From JAAXGX01 sp965221595 (GTDB lineage: Bacteria > Acidobacteriota > Vicinamibacteria > Vicinamibacterales > UBA8438): a DNA stretch of 64,000 nt. Under the pieces are notes generated by a model. That model was given only the letters and a program-made list of their open reading frames with translations, ran no database searches and was not told where the DNA came from. The position numbers and the translations under genes were made by a program. Position 1 is the first letter of the stretch. Every line of letters begins with the position of its first letter. Positions 26,058 through 34,260 of this stretch are shown here, in pieces. The DNA lies in assembly GCA_965221595.1 (NCBI GenBank), contig OZ244900.1, positions 2,046,001 to 2,110,000 on the forward strand. The letters are read 5' to 3'.

Positions 26058-27333
26058 GGAAGCGCGCTCCCCGCGGCGCAACCGCCCGGACAGCGTCGTC
26101 CGCCGGCGCCTCGAACGGCAGCGCGTCGGCCACTGCTGGCGGCTCGGGGCCGGTCAGCCGCGACGGCGGCGGACCGTCGAGCGACACTGATCCCGGGTCG
26201 CTCGCCGGCCGCATCCCGACGAGGCGTCCGTCGGCGATCACCAGCACGGCCCGCAGGCCGGATCCGGCCAGTGATGCCGCCAGATGCGGCGGCGCGCCGA
26301 GCTCGTCGGCGGCCGACAGGATACCGGCCGGCCGGCCGTTCTCGAGATCGAATGCACGGACTTGTGCCGACACACCCGACACGAACAGCGTGCGCCCCCG
26401 GATCAGCGGCCCGGCACGCGGGCGGGCGGGCAGGGGGCGGCGCCATTGCTGCACGCCGCTGTTGCGGTCCAGCGCCCACAGCATGTTGTCCAGGGACGTA
26501 AAGAAGAGGCGGCTCTCGTCCACCGCCGGCAGGCCGATGATTTCGCCCCCTGCGCGCCAGCGCCAGTCCAGGCTGCCGTCCTCGAGTGACAGGCGGTAAA
26601 GATGGTTGTCCGTCGCACCGACGAACACCGCGTCGAGCGGCAGCACCTCCCGCGGATTCCCGTGCAGGGTACGCTCCCAGAGCATTGCTCCCGTCGTGAG
26701 ATCGAGCGCAACGAGCCGGCCGTCGTCCACGGGCACGAACAGGCGGCGCCCCCCGGCCGAGGGCCGCACGCGCAACGGGCCATCGAGCGGCCGCCGCCAG
26801 ATCTCGTGCCCGTCCGCGGCCCGGAGTGCAACCGTCTCGCCGGACGCGAGCGACGCAAACAGCCAGCCCGCGGTCCGGAGCAGGGCCGCGGAGACCGGGG
26901 ATGCAAGCTCGCGCGTCCAAAGAGCTCGTCCGTCGGCGGGCCGCAGGGCTGCCAGCGTGGCGCCGGACGCGACGATGACGCTGCCGTCGGCCGCCGCAGG
27001 CGGAAATCCCGTCCGCCACGCCCTGCTCCAGATGGCTTCTCCATCAACCAGCCGCAGCGCCGCGAGCGTGCCGTCGCGGAGAGGGACATAGGCGCGCACG
27101 TCGTCGTAGCCGGGGGCGGCGGCCGGCGGCTGGCCGAGGTTCGTCGTCCAGGCGGGCTCGAGCGGCAGGATCGCGGCGTGCGCGCCGGGGGCACTGGCCC
27201 GGTCGCCGGCGGCGCCGTCCTGCGCCGCCGCGGGGAGCGCCGCGGCAAGCACGCCCGCGGCCAGGCCCAGGACGGATACCAGGGATATCTGCCTGGCGAT
27301 ACCACTAGATGTAGTGGTGCGACCCCTGCCCAC
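26050..27333 (-). CDS. Secreted PQQ-type beta-propeller repeat protein
   Basis: The 427-residue protein has a signal peptide (hydrophobic about residues 18-36, ending PAAAQ) and tandem PQQ/BamB-like blades: DGTLAALRLVDGEAIWSR, GATLAALRPADGRALWTR, ETVALRAADGHEIWRRPL, GRLVALDLTTGAMLWERTL, NHLYRLSLEDGSLDWRW and NMLWALDRNSGVQQWRRPL. It resembles BamB but has no lipobox. The GTG at 27333 is the only in-frame start upstream of the signal peptide, and its ribosome site is poor. The stop overlaps the kinase start, so it is translationally coupled and may bind a ligand for, or signal to, the kinase (inference). Confidence 0.8.
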   Translation of the reverse strand: MGRGRTTTSSGIARQISLVSVLGLAAGVLAAALPAAAQDGAAGDRASAPGAHAAILPLEPAWTTNLGQPPAAAPGYDDVRAYVPLRDGTLAALRLVDGEAIWSRAWRTGFPPAAADGSVIVASGATLAALRPADGRALWTRELASPVSAALLRTAGWLFASLASGETVALRAADGHEIWRRPLDGPLRVRPSAGGRRLFVPVDDGRLVALDLTTGAMLWERTLHGNPREVLPLDAVFVGATDNHLYRLSLEDGSLDWRWRAGGEIIGLPAVDESRLFFTSLDNMLWALDRNSGVQQWRRPLPARPRAGPLIRGRTLFVSGVSAQVRAFDLENGRPAGILSAADELGAPPHLAASLAGSGLRAVLVIADGRLVGMRPASDPGSVSLDGPPPSRLTGPEPPAVADALPFEAPADDAVRAVAPRGARFHE

Positions 27334-27349
27334 CCCGCTATAATAGCGG
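27301..27349. promoter_or_regulatory. Two palindromes with a -10 element between guaA and the propeller gene
   Basis: A perfect 7-bp inverted repeat ACCACTA-GATG-TAGTGGT (27301-27318) and a perfect palindrome CCGCTA-TAA-TAGCGG (27335-27349) sit in the divergent region. The second contains TATAAT (27339-27344), suited to transcription of guaA, whose GTG lies 65 bases on. The first overlaps the 5' end of the propeller gene and the guaA -35 position, as an operator would. Confidence 0.45.
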
Positions 27350-27408
27350 CACGGGTCGGTTGATCCCGGCGGCGTGCCGCCTCCATCCACGAACTGGCGC
27401 AATCTTCG

Positions 27409-28950
27409 GTGGCCCATCAGACTATCCTGGTTCTGGACTTCGGCTCGCAGTACACGCAACTGATTGCCAGGCGGCTTCGTGAGCTGTCGGTGTACTCGGA
27501 GATCCTGCGCTTCGACACGCCCGCCGCGACGGTCCGGGCGCGCGGCGCGGCGGGATTGATTCTGTCCGGCGGGCCGGCGAGCGTGTCGGATGCCGGCGCA
27601 CCCCACTGCGACCCTGCACTGTTCGACCTCGGCATCCCGGTCCTGGGCATCTGCTACGGCATGCAGGAGATGACGGCGACGCTGGGTGGGCGGGTCACGC
27701 GCGCGCCGGAGCGCGAGTACGGCCACGCGACGGTGACGGTGGAGGGGAATGGCGCCCTGCTCGCCTCGGTGCCGCCGGATCTCCGCGTCTGGGCGAGCCA
27801 TGGCGACTTCGTGGCGAGCGCGCCGCCCGGCTTCACGATAGAGGCCACCAGTGCCAACGCGCCCGTGGCGGCGATGGAACACCCCGCCAGGAAGCTGCAC
27901 GGACTGCTCTTCCACCCGGAGGTGGCACATACGCAGCATGGCGACCGCATCCTGAGCAACTTTGCCCGCAGCATTTGTGCCTGCAAAGGCGATTGGACGA
28001 TGGCCTCGTTCGTCGACGAGGCGACCGCACGCATCCGTTCGCAGGTGGGCACGGACGGTCGCGTCGTGTGCGGCCTGAGCGGCGGCGTCGATTCGACTGT
28101 GACTGCGTTGCTCGTCCACCGTGCCATCGGTGACCGGCTGACCTGCATCTTCGTCGACAACGGGCTCCTGCGGCTGGACGAGGCCGAGCAGGTTCGCCGG
28201 CGCTTCGCAGGCAAGATGGCCCTGCCGCTGGTAGTCGAGGACGCCCGCCGGCTCTTCCTGGAGCGGCTGGCGGGCGTGACCGATCCGGAGCGCAAGCGCA
28301 AGATCATCGGGGCCACGTTCATCGATGTGTTCGAGCGCGCGGCGCAGACCGTCGGCCGGTTCGACTACCTGGCGCAAGGCACCTTGTACCCGGACGTCAT
28401 CGAGAGCGTCGCCGTCGTCGGCCCGTCGGCCGCAATCAAGAGTCACCACAACGTCGGCGGGCTTCCCGACCGCCTGGCATTCACGCTCGTCGAGCCGCTC
28501 AGAGAGCTGTTCAAGGACGAGGTGCGCGCACTCGGGACGGCGCTCGGGCTCGACGACGAGTTCGTCTGGCGGCAACCGTTTCCGGGCCCGGGCCTGGCCG
28601 TGCGGATTCTGGGCGAAGTAACCGGCGAGCGGCTCGAGCTGCTGCGCCGCGCGGACGCCATCGTCGCGCACGAGATTCGCGGCGCCGACCTGTACCGGCA
28701 GCTCTGGCAATCGTTCGCGGTCCTGCTGCCCGTGCAGAGCGTGGGCGTCATGGGCGACGAGCGGACGTACGAGGACACGATTGCCGTGCGCGCCGTCGAG
28801 AGCCGCGACGGCATGACCGCGGACTGGGCCCGACTGCCGCACGAGCTGCTGGCGACGATATCGTCACGCATCGTGAACGAGGTCCATGGCATCAACCGGG
28901 TGGTCTACGACATCAGCTCCAAGCCGCCCTCGACAATCGAGTGGGAATGA
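27409..28950 (+). CDS. guaA: GMP synthase (glutamine-hydrolysing)
   Basis: The enzyme aminates XMP to GMP. The 513-residue protein has an N-terminal class I glutamine amidotransferase domain (VLDFGSQYTQLIARR; nucleophile Cys in GICYGMQ near residue 84; His-x-Glu in LFHPEV near 166), then the ATP-pyrophosphatase domain (LSGGVDST near 225) and the C-terminal dimerisation domain ending PPSTIEWE. Start is GTG at 27409, fixed by the conserved N-terminus. The stop overlaps the dnaE ATG (ATGA), so GMP synthesis and replication genes are coupled here. Confidence 0.97.
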   Translation: MAHQTILVLDFGSQYTQLIARRLRELSVYSEILRFDTPAATVRARGAAGLILSGGPASVSDAGAPHCDPALFDLGIPVLGICYGMQEMTATLGGRVTRAPEREYGHATVTVEGNGALLASVPPDLRVWASHGDFVASAPPGFTIEATSANAPVAAMEHPARKLHGLLFHPEVAHTQHGDRILSNFARSICACKGDWTMASFVDEATARIRSQVGTDGRVVCGLSGGVDSTVTALLVHRAIGDRLTCIFVDNGLLRLDEAEQVRRRFAGKMALPLVVEDARRLFLERLAGVTDPERKRKIIGATFIDVFERAAQTVGRFDYLAQGTLYPDVIESVAVVGPSAAIKSHHNVGGLPDRLAFTLVEPLRELFKDEVRALGTALGLDDEFVWRQPFPGPGLAVRILGEVTGERLELLRRADAIVAHEIRGADLYRQLWQSFAVLLPVQSVGVMGDERTYEDTIAVRAVESRDGMTADWARLPHELLATISSRIVNEVHGINRVVYDISSKPPSTIEWE

Positions 28951-31900
28951 GTACGAGCTTCGTTCACCTCCACCTGCATACGGAGTACTCGCTGCTCGAC
29001 GGGGCGTGCCGGATCGGGGAACTGCTCGATCAAGCGCAGCGCCTGCAGATGCCGGCCGTGGCGGTCACCGAGCACGGCAACCTGTTCTCCGCCATCACGT
29101 TCCATGACGAGGCCCGCAAGCGCGGCATCAAGCCGATCATCGGCTGCGAAGTCTACGTCGCGAACGGCAGCCGCCTGACCCGCAGCGGTACGCCCGGTGA
29201 GACGGCGAACCATCTGGTCCTTCTCGCGACGAATCGCACGGGCTACCACAATCTGATCAAGCTGGTCTCCGCGGGCTACACCGAGGGGTTCTACTACAAG
29301 CCCAGGATCGACAAGGATCTGCTCGCTCAGCATGCGGACGGGCTCGTCGGGCTCAGCAGTTGCCTGAAAGGCGAGGTAGCCACCCATCTGCGCCTGGAGC
29401 AACAGCGCCGCGCCGTCGCCGCCGCGGCAACCTATCGCGACCTGCTGGGGCCGGGCAACTTTTTTCTGGAGATGCAGTTCCAGGGCATCGACGCGCAGCG
29501 CGTCGTGAACACCGGACTGCCCCCCATCGCACGCGAGCTCGGTCTGCCGCTCGTCTGCACCAACGACGTGCACTACCTGCGGCAGGCCGACCATCGCCCG
29601 CACGACGTGCTGCTGTGCATCGGGACCGGCAAGAACGTCGAGGACGAACAGCGCCTGCGGTACCACGGGGACCAGTTCTATCTGAAGACGCCCGCGGAGA
29701 TGGCGGAGCTGTTCGGCGACTATCCCGAGGCGCTGAGCAACACCGTCGGAATCGCCGAACGCTGCGACCTCGATCTCGGCACCAGCGAGAACCACCTGCC
29801 GAACTTCGACGTGCCGCACGGCTACACGCTCGACGAGTACTTCGAACACGTCGTCCGCGAGGGTTACGCGGCACGACTGCCCCGGCTGCAGGAACTGGAT
29901 AGCCGCGGCGCCCTGCGCCATCCGCTGGAGGCCTACGAGGCGCGGCTCGCCTACGAGATCGACGTCATCAAGCGAATGCAGTACCCGGGCTATTTCCTCA
30001 TTGTCTGGGACTTCATCCGCTACGCGCGGGAGCATGGCATCCCGGTCGGACCGGGCCGGGGCTCGGCCGCCGGCAGCCTGGTGGCGTACTGCCTGCGGAT
30101 CACCGACGTCGACCCGCTGGAGTTCGATCTCATCTTCGAGCGGTTCCTCAACCCGGAGCGTGTCTCGCTGCCGGACATCGACATCGATTTCTGCGAACGG
30201 CGGCGGGGTGAGGTCATCGAGTACGTCACACGCAAGTACGGCCGGGAGAACGTGGCGCAGATCATCACCTTCGGGACGCTGAAGGCCCGCGCCGCGGTGC
30301 GCGACGTGGGCCGCACGCTGGGCATGTCGTACGCGGACGTCGACCGCGTCGCGAAGCAGATTCCGCCCACCCTCGACATGACGCTCGACCGGGCCGTCGA
30401 AGAGAGTTCGGCGCTGAAGGAGATGTACCGGCGCGACGCGCGGGTCAAGGAGCTCATCGGCGTGGCGCGGCGGCTGGAGGGCGTGACCCGCCACGCCTCG
30501 GTGCACGCAGCCGGCGTGGTCATCGCGCCGCGACCGCTGACCGAGTTCGCGCCGCTCTACAAGAGCCAGAAGGACGAGATCACCACGCAGTGGGCCATGA
30601 AGGAGATAGAGCGAGTCGGCCTGCTCAAGATGGACTTTCTCGGCCTGAGCACGCTGACCCTGCTTCACGACGCCGTGGCCCACATCCGCGAGACGGAAGG
30701 GAAGACACTGGCACTCGACCAGATTCCCCTCGACGATGCGCGGACGTACGCGCTGTTCGGCGACGGGCAGACGCTGGGTGTGTTCCAGTTCGAGAGCTCC
30801 GGCATGCGGGACACCCTGCGCAAGGCGAAGCCGAAGCGGTTCGACGATCTCATCGCGTTGAACGCGCTCTATCGGCCCGGGCCGCTGCGCGGCGGGGTCA
30901 TCGACGACTTCATCAAGCGCAAGCACGGCAGGGTGCAAATCGAGTACGAAGTGCCCGAGCTCGAGCCGATTCTCGACGACACCTACGGCGTCATCGCGTA
31001 CCAGGAGCAGGTAATGCGCATTGCCAGCGACCTGGCCGGCTTCACCATGGGAGAGGCCGACGTGTTGCGCAAGGCCATGGGCAAGAAGGACGCCTCGGCG
31101 ATGCAGGCCCAACGCAGGCGCTTCGTCGAGGGGGCGGTCGCGCGCGGCATCGAGCAGCGGAAGGCGACGGGCATCTTCGACCTCATGGAGTACTTCGCCG
31201 GTTACGGCTTCAACAAGAGCCACTCGACGACGTACGCGCTGCTGGCGTATCACACGGCCTATCTGAAGGCCAACTACCCCCGGCACTTCATGGCGGCGCT
31301 GCTGACCATCGAGCGACAGAACACCGACAAACTGGCCATCTACCTGGGCGAGTGTCGTGAGCTGGGTGTTCCCATCCTGCCGCCGGACGTCAACAGCAGC
31401 GGCCTGCACTTCACGGTTGCCGGCGACGGCATCCGCTTCGGCCTGGCCGCAATCAAGAACGTCGGCGAGGCGGCCATCGCGTCCATCGTGAAGGCGCGGG
31501 AGGCGAAGGGACGCATTACGTCGCTCAACCGGCTGTGCGAGGACGTCGACCTGCGGCTGGTGAACAAGCGCGTGTTGGAGAGCCTCACGAAAGCCGGCGC
31601 TTTCGACTCGCTCGTGCAATCCGCACCCCGCCCGCCCGTGGCGACACTGCGGGCAGGGCTGCTGGCCCTGACGGATCGCGCACTCGATCACGGGAGTCGG
31701 CTTCAACGCAATCGGGACCGTGGACAAACGGAGCTGTTCGGCGAGTCCGATGCGGACGACCGGGTGGACAGCGCCTGGCTCGCCGTGCGCGATCAAGTGC
31801 GTCCCTGGACCGACGCCGAGCAGTTGTCGTTCGAGAAGGAGGCCCTCGGCCTGTACCTCAGCGGGCATCCGCTGGACCGCTTCGCCGACGAGCTCGAGGC

Positions 31901-32444
31901 TGGCGGGGTGAGGCGCATCGAGGAGCTCGGCGAGGCGGCAGCGTCCGCGGCGGTCGCGGGCATCATCGCCGGTCGCCGCCTGCTGACGACGCGCAAGGGC
32001 AGCCCGATGGCCGTCATTACGCTCGAGGACCGTGGCGGCAGCCTGGAAGCGGTCGTGTTTCCGGACGCGTACGGCAGATGTTCGTCCCTGCTCGAGCCCA
32101 ACAACCTCGTGGTCGCCCGCGGTCGTCTCGAGAAGGACGAGGAAACGGCGCGCCTGATAGTGTCGGAGGTCCAACCGATCGCGGCGCTGGCCGCCGGTCC
32201 CGACAGCCAGCTGGAAATCCGGCTGGCGGCCCCGCCGCTCGATCGCCCGACACTCGAAGCACTGGCCGAGATCTTCGGACGGCACCGCGGAGACGATCCC
32301 GTCTCGTTGCGGATCGAGCTGCGTCAGCGGGACCGGCCACTCCGGCTCGTGGCCGCGTTGCCCCGGACCCGCGTGCGCGTCTCGGACACGCTGGTGGACG
32401 AGGTCGAGCGCGTCTGCGGCAAGGGCGTGGTCGCCCGGGTGTGA
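28947..32444 (+). CDS. dnaE: DNA polymerase III alpha subunit
   Basis: This is the replicative polymerase, 1165 residues. It has the N-terminal PHP domain (FVHLHLHTEYSLLDGA; ITEHGN-type VTEHGN), the polymerase core with catalytic PDIDIDF (about residues 408-414) and GPGRGSAAGS (about 370), the HhH region, and the C-terminal OB fold (about residues 990-1070). The ATG at 28947 overlaps the guaA stop; a GTG six bases upstream is less likely. Length is close to the DnaE1 type (1150-1180). No DnaQ-type exonuclease is fused. Confidence 0.97.
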   Translation: MSTSFVHLHLHTEYSLLDGACRIGELLDQAQRLQMPAVAVTEHGNLFSAITFHDEARKRGIKPIIGCEVYVANGSRLTRSGTPGETANHLVLLATNRTGYHNLIKLVSAGYTEGFYYKPRIDKDLLAQHADGLVGLSSCLKGEVATHLRLEQQRRAVAAAATYRDLLGPGNFFLEMQFQGIDAQRVVNTGLPPIARELGLPLVCTNDVHYLRQADHRPHDVLLCIGTGKNVEDEQRLRYHGDQFYLKTPAEMAELFGDYPEALSNTVGIAERCDLDLGTSENHLPNFDVPHGYTLDEYFEHVVREGYAARLPRLQELDSRGALRHPLEAYEARLAYEIDVIKRMQYPGYFLIVWDFIRYAREHGIPVGPGRGSAAGSLVAYCLRITDVDPLEFDLIFERFLNPERVSLPDIDIDFCERRRGEVIEYVTRKYGRENVAQIITFGTLKARAAVRDVGRTLGMSYADVDRVAKQIPPTLDMTLDRAVEESSALKEMYRRDARVKELIGVARRLEGVTRHASVHAAGVVIAPRPLTEFAPLYKSQKDEITTQWAMKEIERVGLLKMDFLGLSTLTLLHDAVAHIRETEGKTLALDQIPLDDARTYALFGDGQTLGVFQFESSGMRDTLRKAKPKRFDDLIALNALYRPGPLRGGVIDDFIKRKHGRVQIEYEVPELEPILDDTYGVIAYQEQVMRIASDLAGFTMGEADVLRKAMGKKDASAMQAQRRRFVEGAVARGIEQRKATGIFDLMEYFAGYGFNKSHSTTYALLAYHTAYLKANYPRHFMAALLTIERQNTDKLAIYLGECRELGVPILPPDVNSSGLHFTVAGDGIRFGLAAIKNVGEAAIASIVKAREAKGRITSLNRLCEDVDLRLVNKRVLESLTKAGAFDSLVQSAPRPPVATLRAGLLALTDRALDHGSRLQRNRDRGQTELFGESDADDRVDSAWLAVRDQVRPWTDAEQLSFEKEALGLYLSGHPLDRFADELEAGGVRRIEELGEAAASAAVAGIIAGRRLLTTRKGSPMAVITLEDRGGSLEAVVFPDAYGRCSSLLEPNNLVVARGRLEKDEETARLIVSEVQPIAALAAGPDSQLEIRLAAPPLDRPTLEALAEIFGRHRGDDPVSLRIELRQRDRPLRLVAALPRTRVRVSDTLVDEVERVCGKGVVARV

Positions 32445-32546
32445 CGTGCTGATCGAGATGTCCGACTTCGAAGCGCCGAGCGGGGTCGCGCCGAGTGGAT
32501 TCGAGACGCTCTCGATGCTGCCGTGCACGCCGCAGCACCGAACCTG

Positions 32547-34256
32547 ATGCATCCCGCAACCGTCTGGGAACACCTGCCGTGCGACGAGGACCAGGCCCGG
32601 GTGCTGGCACAGGAGCTGGGCGTCCACCCGCTCGTGGCTAGGCTGCTGGTGCTGCGCGGCCTGGGCGCCGCCGACGAGGCCAGCAGCTTTCTGAATCCAT
32701 CACTCGACCAGCTTCACGACCCGTTTCTGCTCACGGACCTGCAAGCCGGCGTGGACCGCCTGCTCGCCGCCATCGCGCGGGGTGAACGGATTGCCGTGCA
32801 CGGCGACTACGATGTCGACGGCATCACGTCGACCGTCATCCTGCGGCGCATGATCGAGATGCTGCACGGTGAAGTCGTGCACTTCATACCGGAGCGAGTC
32901 CGTGACGGATACGGACTGCAACCCGCAGCGATAGAGCGGTTGCACGCCATGGGCGTGCGCGTCGTAGTGACAGTCGACTGCGGGATACGAAGCCGGGAAG
33001 CGGGGCAGAGGGCCAGGGAACTGGGCGTCGACCTGGTGATAACCGACCACCACGAGCCGGAACGCGCGCTGCCTCCGGCACTGGCGGTGGTCAACCCGCG
33101 CCGCCACGACTGCGCCTATCCCGACAAGGACCTCGCGGGCGTAGGCGTAGCATTCAAGATGGTCCACGGGCTGTGTCTCAAGAGCGACCGTCTACGCTGG
33201 CTGCCGGGCTTCCTCAAGCTCGCGGCCATCGGCACCGTCGCCGACGTCGTGCCGCTGCGCGGGGAAAACCGGGTCATTGCGCGCCTGGGGCTGGAGCAGT
33301 TGACGCGCGGCCCGCATACGGCAGGACTCCAGGCGCTCCTCGATGTGACCGGCCTGACGGCCAGGAAGATCGGGAGCTACGAGGTCGGCTTCGTGCTCGC
33401 TCCGCGCGTGAACGCGGCAGGCCGCATGACCACGCCGGATCTGGCGACGCGCCTGCTGCTGGCCGCGGAACCGGGCATGAGCGGCGAGGCCAGGCGGCTG
33501 GCCGAACGCCTCGATGCCGAGAACACGAAGCGCCGGGAGGAGGAGGCTGCAGTTCTCCGTGATGCCCGCCGGCGGATCGTGAAGGACCCCGGCATCGCCG
33601 CGCAGAATGCCCTGGTGGTGTGGGCGGATGGATGGCATCGCGGCGTGATCGGGATCGTGGCATCCAAGCTCGTCGACCAGTTCCATCGACCCGTTGTCGT
33701 GGTGTCGGTCGACGGCGAGACGGCACACGGCTCCGGACGCAGCATCCGTGGATTCGATCTGCTCGCCGGGCTGGAACAATGCGCTGACCTCTTCGACCGG
33801 TTCGGTGGTCACCGGCAGGCCGCCGGTCTGACGCTGCCGGCCGCCCGGCTCCCGGAGCTCCGCACCCGGCTCGCCGACTATGCAAACGAGCGGCTCGCCC
33901 CGCAGGATCTCGTGCCGCATCTCGCGATCGACGCACGCCTGCAGTTGGCCGACATCGACGCGCGCCTGCTGGCGGGACTCGAGGCCCTCGAGCCGTTCGG
34001 CATCGGCAACCGGCGCCCGATCTTTCATGCCGGCGCCGTCGAAGTGGTCGACGGGCCGCGCATCGTCAAGAACCGCCATATCAGCATGACGGTTCGCCAG
34101 GGACGCGCCCGCTTTCGCGGCATGGCCTGGCGGGCCGCCGAGCACCAGGAATTCGTTCGCGCCCGGTCCGGCGCACTGGATCTCGCGTTCTCACTGACCG
34201 AAAATACGTTTCGCGGGAATACCTGTATCGAGCTCTCCGTGGCCGACATCAAGTGA
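32547..34256 (+). CDS. recJ: Single-stranded-DNA-specific exonuclease RecJ
   Basis: RecJ degrades ssDNA 5' to 3' in recombination and mismatch repair. The 569-residue protein has the DHH catalytic motifs: AVHGDYDVDGITST (about residues 88-101), VTVDCGIRS, TDHHEP (about 170), then the DHHA1 domain (GHRQAAGLTLP-type, about 425) and the OB fold. The start is uncertain: ATG 32547 is preferred since it begins just ahead of the conserved WEHLPCDE. GTG 32523 would add eight residues; neither has a strong ribosome site. The 102-base gap after dnaE holds no other feature. Confidence 0.93.
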   Translation: MHPATVWEHLPCDEDQARVLAQELGVHPLVARLLVLRGLGAADEASSFLNPSLDQLHDPFLLTDLQAGVDRLLAAIARGERIAVHGDYDVDGITSTVILRRMIEMLHGEVVHFIPERVRDGYGLQPAAIERLHAMGVRVVVTVDCGIRSREAGQRARELGVDLVITDHHEPERALPPALAVVNPRRHDCAYPDKDLAGVGVAFKMVHGLCLKSDRLRWLPGFLKLAAIGTVADVVPLRGENRVIARLGLEQLTRGPHTAGLQALLDVTGLTARKIGSYEVGFVLAPRVNAAGRMTTPDLATRLLLAAEPGMSGEARRLAERLDAENTKRREEEAAVLRDARRRIVKDPGIAAQNALVVWADGWHRGVIGIVASKLVDQFHRPVVVVSVDGETAHGSGRSIRGFDLLAGLEQCADLFDRFGGHRQAAGLTLPAARLPELRTRLADYANERLAPQDLVPHLAIDARLQLADIDARLLAGLEALEPFGIGNRRPIFHAGAVEVVDGPRIVKNRHISMTVRQGRARFRGMAWRAAEHQEFVRARSGALDLAFSLTENTFRGNTCIELSVADIK

Positions 34257-34260
34257 TTCC

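Noticed and set aside
28905..32627. Long open frame antisense to dnaE (about 1240 codons)
   Set aside because: High third-position GC creates long antisense open frames. The plus strand encodes a complete, motif-perfect DnaE here, and the antisense translation has no recognisable domain.
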